Source: Spongospora subterranea f. sp. subterranea (Eukaryota; Endomyxa: Phytomyxea; Phytomyxea; Plasmodiophorida). From it: 64,000 nt of DNA. Location: assembly GCA_049724395.1 (NCBI GenBank), contig JAUGWO010000108.1:1-64000 (forward strand), read 5' to 3'. The position numbers were made by a program, and so were the translations under genes. Shown piece after piece: positions 46,986 through 58,829 of the stretch. The stretch's first letter is position 1. Each line of letters opens with the position of its first letter. The notes under the pieces are model-generated. The model was not told the DNA's origin. It did no database searches and saw only the letters and a list, made by a program, of their open reading frames with translations.

Positions 46986-47705
46986 AGTAATAGCGCGCTC
47001 TACACAGAGCAATAGGAAATCTTTTTTAAACAACAACATTTCTGCTCAAGTTCATTTATCTCAAATGTCGCATACGAGTACAGAGAAATCATGACGAACC
47101 CTTTCGCATGATAAATTCCAATAAAGACGGAGACCTGAGTGAAAGTATCGGCGTTCAAGGACGGATGTTTTGCGAGTCCAATGGGCTTCGTCAACGAAGA
47201 CGAAAGCGGTACCGTCAGATGGGTCCAGTGAAACGGTTTGACAATCGCCCACCATTGGTAAATGTCGACATTTAGCGTTTGAGTGACGGCAGTTGCCAGG
47301 ATCTGAATACGCCCACACCATTACCCTTTCTCAATCCGACCCAATCCAGTAGACCTCTTTAATGAGCGATGAGAGGTCCACTCATTCACCGATCTGAATC
47401 TCGGCACCTTCATCCGTTTCTGGAACCCCTAAACCGAACCGGGGTTCAATGGTTCAACTACCAGACAGGTGATCTTCCAGATACCAATAACATCCACCAA
47501 GATTTGAAATCCGAATCTGAGTGGGTTTAACTTATCTGCCGCCGAGCGCAAATTCGGTTCATTTGCGATCGTGGATAATCTAGACCGCGTAGACAGCGAT
47601 CGATTGTACGCTCGATCATCTAGTTTCACTTGTACCCTCGAATGGATTTTTTGGTGGGCCGGGCCCAGGATTCATTTGGAGTCGGTCCCTAGTTCGGTTC
47701 ACAGA
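46986..47705. other. Upstream region of receptor copy 4
   Basis: About 0.7 kb. The minus-strand frame 47321-47061 shows no motif I can defend. The translated sequence just before the copy 4 start (GPRIHLESVPSS, about 47660-47695) resembles the beginning of copy 1 (GPGILPLSVPSR). The start codon used by copy 1 is therefore not conserved in copy 4, which must begin at 47706. Confidence 0.5.
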
Positions 47706-50700
47706 ATGCAAATGCAGAGCACGGCATCATTGCCCGCAATCGATCATCCCAGCACCGTCGACAACTCTGGCACGGTTGACCACATTGCTGGAACCTCGTC
47801 TTGTGGTCCCAATGCCAATACGGCTCAGAAATCATCACTTGGGTCCGCAAACAAACAAAAACAGGTGGAAATCGCTCTGTTCCCCACGATTTCTTCGCTC
47901 CAAAAACCATTACTGTTGAGGGTCGTTTGTTGAGCCAATTCTTTGAGACGTTGTTTCAATTTACGATTGATCTGACAAACTCAAAATCGAGATGTATTTA
48001 TTGAGTTCGCCCACCACCACCACGAGACTGATTTCACTGTTGTCAGACGAACCAGCGGGAACGCCTGACCATTGTGAAAAGGCGGATCGTGGGTCTAATC
48101 CTGTTGGCGGATCTCGCCGTCGTCCTGTGCATCGTGTTCCAGATTGTCTGGCTGTCGCACTCCCTGAACGACATGTTTGGCGCCAAGACCACCAGTACTG
48201 CCGACTATCTTCAGTTCGATTATCGCGAATCCATTCGCGACATGGTACGCTTCATTGTCTCCATTGCCACAGTTCCGTTTGATGATTATCAATCGAAAGA
48301 CATCAATTTGAAAATCACCAAACCTTATCGTGTTGAGGTTCTCATTTCTTCGATTTTTTTGTTTCCGGCGCAATCGTCGTTGTGTTGACGTGTGATATAT
48401 GTTTGGTGATATAGTGTCTGGGATCGTACCGATATACCTACAACGCGAGCACGAGTTCAACATGTGTATTGCTGAGATCGCCACAGGACGCGTATCTGAT
48501 CGACGAGCACCATATCCGCTTCCTGAACGAGATCCAGAGTCGCCATATCGAGTTCGTTGTTCTGACCGATGTCGTTGGTCGTGTTGTCGCTAGTGCCGGT
48601 CCATCGTCAGTTATCGGCTCCGTATTTGACCCTGATGGGATTGTGTCCACCTATAATTCCACATATTTCTTATCTGGAGCTCCTGTCAGTGACAATCACA
48701 ATTCGTAATCTATCAATATTGCCCAGTTTCACTTGCTGTTCCCCTGCTGGTTTGAACTTCTTCTACGCATGATGAATGTTCTGTGAATCTAGTTTCCACA
48801 TTCGGCCATGTTTTTATCTTGAAAATGTTCAACCTTCATTGCTGTCTAATGAGGTTTCTATGTTGATGCGCTTGTGAAATATATCGGTGCCGAAATTCAA
48901 TGTCAACACTGTTAAGAACAGGTCTCGTCATCTGTGATGGTTCCGTCATCATTGTTCGAGACGATGGAGTCTGTGGAATTCGGCCCTCGAGGCGACACTT
49001 CGTTGGGCATGGGTGACGACCTGCCATCGTGGCGTGATCAGCCTGGAGGAACTTTGGTTCAATTTACAATTTCCCCATTCCATTGTGGAACTAGTTCTCC
49101 AATCGGCTATATTCTTATGGGTATGGAATATATCTCCATCGCCACAATATGTTTTTCGATTTGTTCGCGATCAACAACTTCATTTCTTCCGTGCATGTTG
49201 TTCTAATCGTTTTCCATATCTCAGGAAGAGCCATTACACGGCGAAAGTACGATCTATTCTCAACTGTCGTGAATCTTCAAAAGAGCGGGTTTTCTGCGAT
49301 TGTGGCACAATCCCTCGACGGTACATGGACAACGGCAACCTCGTTTGCTTGGAAAACGACCGCAGATGGTTTGGGGTCAACTCCAGATATTTCAGATTTC
49401 TATTACAGCGACCAGCTTCAGGACGTTCTGAAGTCGCCAGGTCATTCGGTGCTATCCACAATAACTATCGGTAAACCCCAAACACATTTACTTGTGGGGT
49501 TGTGCTTGGGATGTTTCCGGTTTCGCCATCTGACCTTTCCCCGTGCGGTTTATGCTGGACCATCAACGTCAAAAAAGCGGCGAATCCAAAAATTTCTGTT
49601 TGACTTTCTGGATTATATTGCTCCTGCGATTTGGTCCCAAATGCTGTGTGTTTAGACGACACCGATTATCTGGTGGCCGCCGGTCCTGTTCCTGGCACCA
49701 TGCTCGAGGGATCTTCTGCTCCAGAATCGCTGAACGACGCCAGGGCGGTGTACCTGTTCGGCGCGCCCAACGCTGTGGTCCGTCACCTGGTCCTCACGTC
49801 CATATCCTGGCAGATTCCATTCGCCATATTCCTCTTCATAATGAGCTGGGCCACTCTCAAGTTTATGTGTAGGAAATCCAAAAACTCGGGAACGCGCTTT
49901 TGTGTCCTCTAACACTGGTCCCCTTTAGTTGTCAAATTCATTGATCCGATGCAGCAGCTGATTGAATCTGTTCGAAATAAAAGGTCGGCAGCGATTTTTC
50001 CCGTTTCTAATGTTGTCGGTTCTGTTTTTGTGATTGCTTCTACGAATCCCTAATAGGTCTGAATTAGACCATCTTCTGGATTTTTTTTTTCAATGCGATT
50101 ATCGGGTTTCGTATTGTGTTTAGCACAGAATCGTTCATCCATTCACTCAGTGCATGCACCGTGTTAGAATTCAAGAGTTCAACGAGAAGGTTCGGGCGAT
50201 GAGGGCGAACAAATCGGTATTGGTTAGCTTGATCATGAAAGCGGTGATCGTGCAAGGGATGTTTGTCGGAGTAATCTTCTTGAATATCAATCTCCTAACA
50301 AACTTCGTCAGCGAATTCTCATCAGCGACTTCTGAGGTAATTTCAAAAGAATTGTTTTGTTTGTTCCACTGATCATATGCGGATCTAATCCTCAATTTCT
50401 ATGCAATTCGACATCTCCCAAAATTTTGTACTGTGCCGACAAGTGAGGAATCGAAGTTCCTGATCTAACTTGAGCGTCAGGGAGCGGTCATGAGTCAGGT
50501 CGCACAAGCGAAAGGCCAGGACGTCGGCGGGTTCCTGAAAGGGTGGTCCGGGTTCGACACGCTCATCAACCCGATCGCAGCAGGCGCCTTGTCCATCAGC
50601 GAGACGGCCAAACTTCAGACCAGCGCCACCTTTCTGGAAGTCGATTCCCTTTCCGCCGTCTCAATGTACTCCATAATTCCAAATTTTGTGATGTTTTCAA

Positions 50701-52197
50701 AAAAAGCAACAACCCGCCTGTCATCAAGATGCGTTTTGTGGTTGTTCAAGCTTTCAGCGACCTCGAATATCATTGCTTGCCAGATTCGAGTCGCGTGTTA
50801 AATGGTTTCATTTTTTTTCTCGCTGTTCCGAGAAAACTCAAAGCGCTGAATTGTTGGAATCTTTTTTAGGGGATCCGTTGTTATTGCCAGCAGTCATGGT
50901 CCCGCCACCTCAACACTCTTTCCGTCGATGGGCATGATTGAGTACATGGCCCGGCAGGATCCGGCCGTTCGCGCCCCCGCCGCTACAACGGTGACGTGGA
51001 CCAGGGATCAGATTGCGACGTATTCTCCCAGCAACGCCTCAGTTCGAGAAAAAGGCCCCAAAATCGTTCGACTTATCGCCATTCCTGTCAGCAATCGATC
51101 AAGTATGTAGCTCTTAACACTACGTAATAAGAAATGTTTTGATGTCGAGATTAATTGAGTCCATCGCTTGGTGTGGCCAACGTTTTTGGCCAATTCTTCA
51201 GACTACGTTTTTTATTTAATACCCATTTCCTTATTGTTCCAGTTGTTAACGGAAAGCTGGTGTTTGGGAATATGGTCGGGGCCATCATGATGGTGGACAT
51301 TTTCAACGGGAAGGAGACGGTCTGGGAGCGAGCCCTGGAAGTGTTCAAGGAAGGGTATTTCGGTACCGACCTACACAATCATTTTACTCCATTCCATGAG
51401 CCAACAATATGTCGTATAGGCCTCTTCGTCTGGAACAAGGAATCACGTAATTTCACAACAATATCGACCGTGCTCAAGGTAAATTCCTTCTCGCTTTGCG
51501 AAGTGTTTTGTTTTTGCTGTTGATTCCCGAATAATGGGCTTGTTGCAACCACCACTTTGTATTGTCATTCGCCGAACTGTTGTTATGGGTTTTCCAGTAC
51601 ACCATCCGTTGTTGAGGACCGCCAATCGTTAGGCGCAAAATCAATTGGTAGTCGTTGGACTCCCTCTGATCTAATTTCGCTGTTCCTGTTTAGCGTCCCA
51701 ATATAGATGAGCTCTCGTATGGAGTGGATTTGACGGGCGGCGCTCGTAGTGTTCTGACACGAGGGCTGGAGAGTTCCTACACCGACTCGGGCATCTATCT
51801 GCAGCGCGACGTCTCAATCAGCGGCCAACTGTTTTCCACTTCCGTTGTTCCATTACAGGGACGGAACGAGATCTCGTTCTCGGATTGCGTTCTGAACGCC
51901 TATTTTGTACGGGGAGTGGACCAATCCGCATGGACCACTTTGTTGCAGACACAGATCATAATTCAAATCGTCGTGATGATCGTGGAAATCTTGGCCAACG
52001 TGCTGAGTCTGCTGTTATCCTACCTGCCCATGCGAAATTTTTTGAGACTGTTGCAACGCACGTTCACGGTTCCGTCAGTATCGGGTCGCGAACGCGTCGC
52101 AATGGAGAATAAGGCGGCGAAAATGATGGCCGCCCAAGCCAATCATGCCATCACCACCCCACAGGTTGTCAATGCCTGGTCTCATCCCGACCTTTAA
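47706..52197 (+). CDS. Tandem-Cache membrane sensor family, copy 4 (intact)
   Basis: Exons: 47706-47864, 48047-48244, 48415-48684, 48922-49120, 49225-49470, 49656-49868, 49929-49983, 50168-50336, 50481-50665, 50870-51102, 51243-51362, 51420-51478, 51694-52197. They join in phase (0,0,0,1,1,1,2,0,2,1,1,0) to 869 residues. Residues 1-66 are a Ser/Thr/Asn-rich tail; helix 1 is at about 67-89; sensor A at about 90-405 (FVVLTDVVGRVVASAGPSS and a GYILMGRAITRRK-like Cache pattern); helix 2 at about 408-427; a cytoplasmic link with FIDPMQQLIESVRNKR (HAMP-like); helix 3 at about 463-487; sensor B at about 490-785 (GSVVIASSHGP, and GNMVGAIMMVDIF); helix 4 at about 790-812; and a tail starting YLPMRNFLRLL. 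By analogy it senses small extracellular ligands at the plasma membrane. No output domain is visible, so partners must transmit the signal. Function is inferred. Confidence 0.88.
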
Positions 52198-53212
52198 CGA
52201 GAAACACATCGCAAACCTTTGTCGGTTGAACGTCGAAATTCGTCAGCCATCCGACCAACGTTCAAAGCAAAATCCGGAAAACCCCAGGTATACACAGTGG
52301 CAATATTTCTTCTTGTATAAACATTCGCGTTCAATTGCCAGAGCATCTGTAAAGATTATCGAGCTTCAAATTCTGGTTTCCATCAGCGGGGTTTGAACAA
52401 CAGCAATGAGTGTCTCGTAGAGATCGCTTTCACTGCTGCGAGCACCTTTTTCCTTTCGCCTCTTACCAAAATTCTGTTTAGTTTCCGAATCTGGTGCATC
52501 GTTGAAGTTGCATCATTTTCAGTTGCTGTTCTTTTTATTGCCCCAGCTGTTATGGTCAAGGGTTTGTTCCGTTCCTAACTGGATTTGATCGAAAACCGAT
52601 GAAGGATGAACCAAAAGCATGTTTGAAGGTTTTATTCCGTTGATTACGAATAAGTTCAACCAAAACAATTTGAATGACGGTAATCATCGGAGATCTTCAA
52701 ACCTGACACCGAATGTTCGCCAATTCAATTACTGGACATCCAAAACCCATTATTTGGCTCATTTCTATTGCAAGACCATCTCGGGACAAACATAGTAAAG
52801 ACTGATCGCTTTAGGAAGGGAACTCTTTGAAACGATTGAATAGCAGCACTGATGCATACGACCTGGGCAAGTTAGGCTAAACGTGCATCAGATAGCCCAG
52901 GGTTAATTCAATATAGCGCCGGCCGGAGCCATCGTAAGAATATCGGATTTCCCCCTGCAGTTCCAGAATTATCGATGGCCAGAACTATCTATCGCTGTGT
53001 TCCTACTACATCAGACAAGTCAAGACATTATGTCGGCCCCTCAAACGGTGCAATTTATTTAGCATTGCTCTTACATGAACTGGAATCAGCGAAAGACCAT
53101 GAGAGAAGAAAAAATTTTGTGAACTGAATTCATAAAGTTGCTGCTGTTCGTTGCCGATAAAGAACTCTAAAAGTTCTGAGCTGCAAAAGACGACATATCG
53201 AGAAACAAAAAT
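52198..53212. other. 1 kb spacer between receptor copy 4 and the tRNA
   Basis: No reading frame with recognisable content. Frames at 52145-52396 and 52393-52578 overlap the receptor tail or are AT-rich and featureless. Confidence 0.5.
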
Positions 53213-53284
53213 CTCCGAAACGGGGAATTGAACCCCGGTCTCACCCGTGACAGGGGCGAATACTGGCCACTATACTATTTCGGA
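53213..53284 (-). tRNA. tRNA-Asp (GUC)
   Basis: The reverse complement folds as a 72-nt cloverleaf. The acceptor stem is TCCGAAA with TTTCGGA and discriminator G. The D arm is TAGTATAGTGGCCAGTAT. The anticodon stem-loop is CGCCC, CTGTCAC, GGGTG (one G-U pair). The T arm is CGGGG, TTCAATT, CCCCG. Anticodon GTC gives aspartate. The body matches the eukaryotic tRNA-Asp pattern. There is no intron. It lies 55 bp from the end of a MULE copy. Confidence 0.95.
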
Positions 53285-53339
53285 ATCGGCTTTACTGTCC
53301 GGAAGTGTCTTTTGTTCACGCGTGGATAGTCCACGCGTG

Positions 53340-54285
53340 GACAGTCCACTCAAAAATAAGTGCCCCAGTGGACTAACTTAGTTATATACACAGACCCAAC
53401 AAAGGTAATAGGTTCTTCAGCGAAGTCAATACTGTATCAGATTCTGGCCCACTCAGCTACAAAAATACTTTCATCGCTTTGAAAAACAATTCATACGAGA
53501 GCATAATGCACCAACCAAACGAAAGAGCTACACGAAGATCAATGACCTTTTCAAAACAATCGAACTGATCGCAATGACCATTTTATAGGTTGTTGAATTT
53601 GAATCTACTGGCGGTTTCAGAAGCAACAAGAGTGTGCGTTGATAACAGATGGATTATAAAAAAAAAAATTATTCGACCGTCGGTATCTGAGCGTTTAAAG
53701 ACGGACACTTGGAACTCCTAGCTCTGTGATTATCGGTCGGCATCAAACCGGCCTTGATGCACGCTGAACACAACCTCTTGCGAGACGACAACAATGACCT
53801 GTTTACATCGTCGCCACCCCCTCTTTTTCTTGGTGGCAGAACTGGGACTTGCAAAGGCTTGTCTGTGTTGTCCGCTTCAGGTTCTGGCAGGATAAATTCA
53901 CTGCTCCCTTCCCCATGAAGACTTTGCTTGAACGCCAGCAGATTCAGCGTCAACAACTTGTAGTAGTGATCATTCCTAATTGCGATTGGCTCGATGGTTT
54001 TGAAGAGATTCTCGAGCTTCGTGTACCGAAGATCCCGCTTCGTTGGTACCATTATGCTCTGGTATGCTGTCATATTGAGGTGATGCTGTGCACTACACGG
54101 AATACCAGTTTGATGGAGATCAGGGGATTCGAGAGTGGCAACCGATCTTAGATTTAATTTTGCCAGAGCTTTGTCAAACAGAGGGTGAGAGCTAATTCTC
54201 CAGCGAGGATGCAAATTGGACACATGAAAGAGCTGCCTTCCTGGCAAACGGCAAAGCGCAGCACATATTCCAGCGCAGGGTCCAA
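53340..54285 (-). mobile_element. Second copy of MULE 1, right-hand third only
   Basis: Reads on the minus strand as the transposase C-terminus (about 54285-53669, with PCAGICAALCRLPGRQLFHV), open for about 200 residues, then the convergent tail duplicate (about 53495-53640, plus strand), then the terminal region matching 6890-7032. It starts abruptly inside the SWIM motif, so the 5' two-thirds are lost. The open frame and high similarity to MULE 1 suggest a fairly young copy. At the terminus a 15-bp unit (cacgcgtgga plus tagtc or cagtc) is present twice (53317-53346). Confidence 0.88.
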
Positions 54286-54299
54286 CAGACACTTCCGAT

Positions 54300-55479
54300 T
54301 TGATAGATTAAGAGCCCCAAATCTAGGTCATCTTTAGAAAGAGTGCGCCAACTGTCGAGACGCGAAAGAGAAGCGCCCATCGATGAGCATGGAGGGAGCA
54401 AATCACCATTGTCATCATGACTCCACATGTCTTGGACGAAGTCGCGTTTTTGTTCAATGTCGCTCTTCTATCGAATCACAGCCCAGGACTCAATTTGACT
54501 CAATGAATGGTCAAAACTGGCTGGATTTTAGTGGGCGTGGACACTATCTCAAAGCGTAAGTTGAAGTGATAGCAACCACGAAACCATAATAGCAACAGCA
54601 ACTGCGGGTTTAACAGACTGGGGCGCCCTGCTGTAAGTTGTGTATTCGCAAATCAAACGTGAGGACTCGATGGGATTCAGGGCGAGTCCCTACAGCGTGA
54701 CTTCAATACCCGACAGATTGTTGCTGACCCTCGCCCTTTATCCCATTGAGCCCTGACGATATGATCCAACCAGTGATATGGTTGCCGACAAATACCCTGA
54801 ATGATATAAGCTTTTTCAAAGCAGCGATGGTCGATGATGCATCTGAAGGGTCATGGATCATGATGCATGATACCAGATACATCCACAGCGACGAAGCGTT
54901 CTAGGTTCCAGAATCACGATGTCGGTTAGTGAACACCATTTATCTCCACAGGATGATTCAACATCAACGAATTTTGTTCCTATTTTGTCGATAAAAAAAG
55001 CAAGTACAAGATCTCAAATGGCTGGAGCAAGATCTCATACTTGCTTTGGGTATCGACAAAAAAGGAACAATATTCTTCTTTTGCAGCTAGAAGGGACTCC
55101 ACCGTTGGTTTGGTCCATTTAACGTCCGGGTTTTCTGCAGACTTGACAGGAGTGCCTCTTTGCTTTGTGGGAGCTAGTGGCGTCGGTGGGGACTCCAAAG
55201 CAGGTTCTGCTTGCGACATCGAACGCCTTTGTAGGAATCGCAATGGAAATAATCCAACGAGTTGGAAAGCCTTATAGCGGCGGTCAATCTCGTGATCGGG
55301 TAAACTGCGTGATTCTACGGCTTTCATAATGCTCTGTCGCGCAGTTTCATAAGTACAGTACAGTAGTTGGGACAGATTTACTTTCTCCGTGTTATTTTGC
55401 GCAGTTATTTTCTACTTGAAACTGGCTCTGAAAAAACCTACGGGAAATCACTTTGCTGAAATCTGACTCCCTTTGTCTG
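54300..55479. other. 1.2 kb with one unrecognised ORF
   Basis: The minus-strand frame 55327-54980 (115 residues) contains DVKWTKPTVESLLAAKEEY, faintly like the start of a Myb/SANT-type DNA-binding helix as found in some transposons. That is too weak to name. The rest shows nothing. Confidence 0.35.
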
Positions 55480-55857
55480 TTGATAAAACCCCATGTTGAG
55501 TCATTGTTGATAAAACCCCCGGTGTTGAATCATTGTTGATAAAATTCCATGTTGAGTCATTGTTGATAAAACCCCCGGTTGAATCATTGTTGATAAAATT
55601 CCATGTTGAGTCATTGTTGATAAAACCCCATGTTGAGTCATTGTTGATAAAACCCCATGTTGAGTCATTGTTGATAAAACCCCATGTTGAGTCATTGTTG
55701 ATAAAACCCCCGGTTGAGTCATTGTTGATAAAACCCCCGGTTGAGTCATTGTTGATAAAACCCCCGGTTGAGTCATTGTTGATAAAACCCCCGGTTGAGT
55801 CATTGTTGATAAAACCCCCGGTTGAGTCTCTGTTGATAAAACCCCCGGTTGATTCAC
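55480..55857 (+). repeat. 27-bp minisatellite, 14 units
   Basis: Unit ttgataaaaccccatgttga then gtcattg, with a second variant having cccccgg in place of ccccatg. Early units alternate between variants; three copies of the first type follow, then six of the second. Total length is 378 bp, which equals 14 x 27: one unit is 29 bp and the last is cut to 25. Because 27 is divisible by three, both strands stay open (LLIKPPVES on plus, MTQPGVLST on minus). I do not regard either as a gene. Confidence 0.95.
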
Positions 55858-56539
55858 AAACTTTGTTATTTTCGATTTACAAAGGGGTTTTGAACGTAAT
55901 TAGTATTATTTTTGATTGGAGGGAGTAAATGATTTTTGATTGATTATGGGCCCAGAACGCTCCCGACATGGTGTGTTCTGAGAAACTACTGTGAAAGATC
56001 CCGCCAATTAACGGGAGTGGTGATTTCATCAATTTTGAAAGGAAAGGTAATCGTGGCATTCGATGCTAACGAGTTTTCTTGACATCCTCTCGGCAGGAGT
56101 CCTCGTCAAATGTGTACAGTACACGTCATTGTTCATCACGCCTTCAATAATTTCACCGGTTTTGTCAATCCATTGACATTTTTCTCCTCGTCAAACGTCA
56201 CCTTTCTACCACCTTTAACCGCTGCTGGAACTGATAAGAGATTGGTGTCTCCGATACTGGAGACATGGAGGACATGCAGCATCTCTCGTGCGCCTAATTT
56301 CACTATCCCTTTTCTTTTGCTTGGATAATGTTATTCTCGCTATCTGGATGTTTGTACTATCTCGTGAATAATCAGCGATTCCTTCTCTCACACCCGTCAT
56401 GTGTTTTAGTGCATCCAGAATCCGCCGCCCACCGCCGTCCTGTTAGCGGGCACAAAGCCCTCTTATATCGTGAAGTGGGTGGTTTATTTTGTTTGAACCA
56501 TTCAGGTCGCAACTCAGGATGGTTCATCCAGCACTTGGT

Positions 56540-56672
56540 ATATGATATGGTGTACAAATGTTCGCGGTTTCTTATTGGTCGGGTAATCCTGTGTACTCCC
56601 AGGTGTTTCCCTACTTCCGCCTGGAAGCCGCTACAAGTAGATTGGGTATTTACTGAAGGAACCTATTAGACC
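56540..56672 (-). repeat. Dispersed repeat, copy 2
   Basis: The reverse complement contains gtacacaggattacccgacc and ctacttgtagcggc and matches the repeat inside the Copia fossil at 12553-12680. There are small length differences (for example an extra ttc after gcggc). It lies just before a fold-back element. Confidence 0.7.
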
Positions 56673-56689
56673 TGCTCATCCGACGATTG

Positions 56690-57550
56690 CTCGAATCCGG
56701 GCACAAGGTTGCGATAAGGACCTTCATCTCCCCAGACACTTCGAGATAGCTGTGCAAACCCTGCTGTAATCAGTGTGCCAAGTCACTGAAGCCGTTTCTG
56801 GCGGAAGGCAAGGATGGACCGTGAATGAAGGAGGCCAGAACTTGATGCGGTGACTTGACCGTTCAACAGATGGAGGATTTGAGCAATCAATTGAGCGAAC
56901 GGTGTTGAGCTTATAAGATCCCAGACAATGAAGTCGTCGCCAGGTGGATAGAGGACAAAGACATCACAGTTGATGTGTCGTGCCCGACCCTATTGTCCTC
57001 TCTTCAAACCGTTTGTTCCTTGTATTCATTCTCTCTTCTCTTTGGTATCCAATACACGGATCCACTTCCACCGAACAAAGATGTGGTATATTGGGGAAAG
57101 GTGGAGCATCGGTGGAAGTGGATACTTGTTCAAAAGAGAGAAAGAATGAATAAAAGGATGAACCGGTAAAAGAGAGGGACAATAGGGTCGGTCACGACAC
57201 ATTAACTGTAATATCTCTGTCCTCCTCTATCCACCTGGTGCCGGCTTCATTGTCTGGGATCTTTCGCCGTTCGCTCAGCCCAAATCCTCCATCTGCTGAA
57301 CGTTCAAGTGAGACTATGACCCGTCAACCGCATCAGGAAGTGCAACAACTCTCTGGCCTCCTTCATTCACGGTTGCTGTTTTTTCAACGATGTCACAATC
57401 TTGCCCTCCGCCAGAAACGGCTTGAGGGACTTGGCTCATTGGTTACAGCAAGGTTTGCTGACAGCTATTTGGAATTGATCTGGGGAGATGAAGGTCCTTA
57501 TGGCAAACCGATGAGTTTGTGCTTGGATGGCGAGCGATCGTCGGACGGGA
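56690..57550. repeat. Fold-back element 1 with arms of about 400 bp
   Basis: The left arm (about 56690-57070) reads as the reverse complement of the right arm (about 57095-57540), centred near 57085. Matching landmarks are tgaatgaaggaggcc with ggcctccttcattca, caggtggatagaggac with cctctatccacctgg, and ttcatctccccaga with its mirror tctggggagatgaa. Arms are clearly similar but diverged by substitutions and small indels. No coding content, so it looks like a non-autonomous fold-back DNA element. Confidence 0.85.
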
Positions 57551-57559
57551 ACTACAGAC

Positions 57560-57735
57560 CTACCCGTGAATAAAGGAGGCCAGAAAGTTGCACTTCCAGA
57601 TGCGGTTGACGGGTCCTATTCTCACTTGACCGTTCAACAGATGAAGGATTTGGGCACTCAATTGAGCGAACGACGTAAAGCTTAAAAATATCCCAGACAA
57701 TGAAGTCGGCACCAGGTGGATAGAGGACAACAGGG
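57560..57735 (+). repeat. Third partial arm of fold-back element 1
   Basis: It repeats the left-arm orientation (aggaggccagaa, then ttgaccgttcaacagatg, then caatgaagtcg and caggtggatagaggac) right after the palindrome. This gives a three-arm arrangement. Confidence 0.8.
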
Positions 57736-58233
57736 CGTCATTGCTCTTAGAAATGTGTCTTTGAACATGTTGTTAGTGCACATATGTTGAATCAGGCTGT
57801 TGAGGATCCCGTCAATTCCTCCTGCAGATTTACTAGTTGGCTGTTGTATTCCCACGAACAATCTAAAGAATACTGTAATAGGTTTGTGCCCGGATGGCGA
57901 GCGATTGTCGGATGGCCCTAGCGTAGATACCAATACTACAAATCAAACACAAATGTGTTGAACTCACACTAAAAAAACACAATCGCCCTCTTTTCAAGGT
58001 TTGTGATTGTGTTTATGCATAATCAGTCGAATATCCACTGCTGTGTTCCATAATACACCATCTACAATGATCCCTTTGTGCTCTGTCACCTCTCATGTCG
58101 CAGTTCGGTGCACAGCACGAGCCAGGAGGTGATTAGCTTTATCTCTTTCTGCGTTTGTCTTTGAGTCACATTATGAGGGAGTTCGAGATTCAGTTGTTCA
58201 TAATGAAACCAAACGGTTAGAACTTTGTAGACA

Positions 58234-58605
58234 ATGGCGATAGACAACATGGTCATCACAATCGTCAGGAATAAAATCAGATTCTACCGGTCCATTACAA
58301 AACAATCCAATGTCACGTGGGGACTGAGAAATAATGGTTTAAGACAAGAATCAACGGACGCGAGGTCAAAAATTGAACCTAAGAACAGCTACTTGTATGT
58401 CGATCCAGACCTTGTTTCGAATACAGTTAATATCTTTGATAAGGCCCCAGGACTTGAATCGGGGTTTGGGGGCAATCAAGGGCAGGGAATGTTCGTGACA
58501 ATGGAGATTTGGGGTCTTGTGGCCTTATCATTCAAGAACAATGTCACGCCAAAATGCCTTATAATCTGGAATTATGTAAGAACTTTTACTAGCGATTTGT
58601 TATAA
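58234..58605 (+). other. Open frame of 123 residues, unknown
   Basis: An uninterrupted frame starting with ATG, without a domain I can name. The following sequence in other frames (about 58608-58790) continues with a Pro/Ser/Asn-rich stretch. It may be an exon, but I see no convincing donor. It overlaps nothing else. Confidence 0.25.
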
Positions 58606-58829
58606 TATGAATACGACCCAACACCAATCGGTTCTCCAAAACTATCAGTCCCTAACGATGCCTGTTATGATATCACGTACCCATGGCTCCTTGTTGAGTT
58701 TCAGGATAATAACACTCTTTTCTTCAGCTGGGATTGCTGTGAGAGGAACGAGCTATCGCCAACCAACTCGACATCCGAATCGCCTCCTTCAGAAAAAACT
58801 TGACTTATCATCCGTAAAACTGCTCTCAG

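Noticed and set aside
55480-55857. CRISPR array
   Set aside because: Units are head-to-tail without unique spacers, and the genome is eukaryotic; it is a minisatellite.
55501-55928. Repeat-protein genes on either strand of the minisatellite
   Set aside because: Open frames follow from the 27-bp period; no flanking coding sequence or splice sites.
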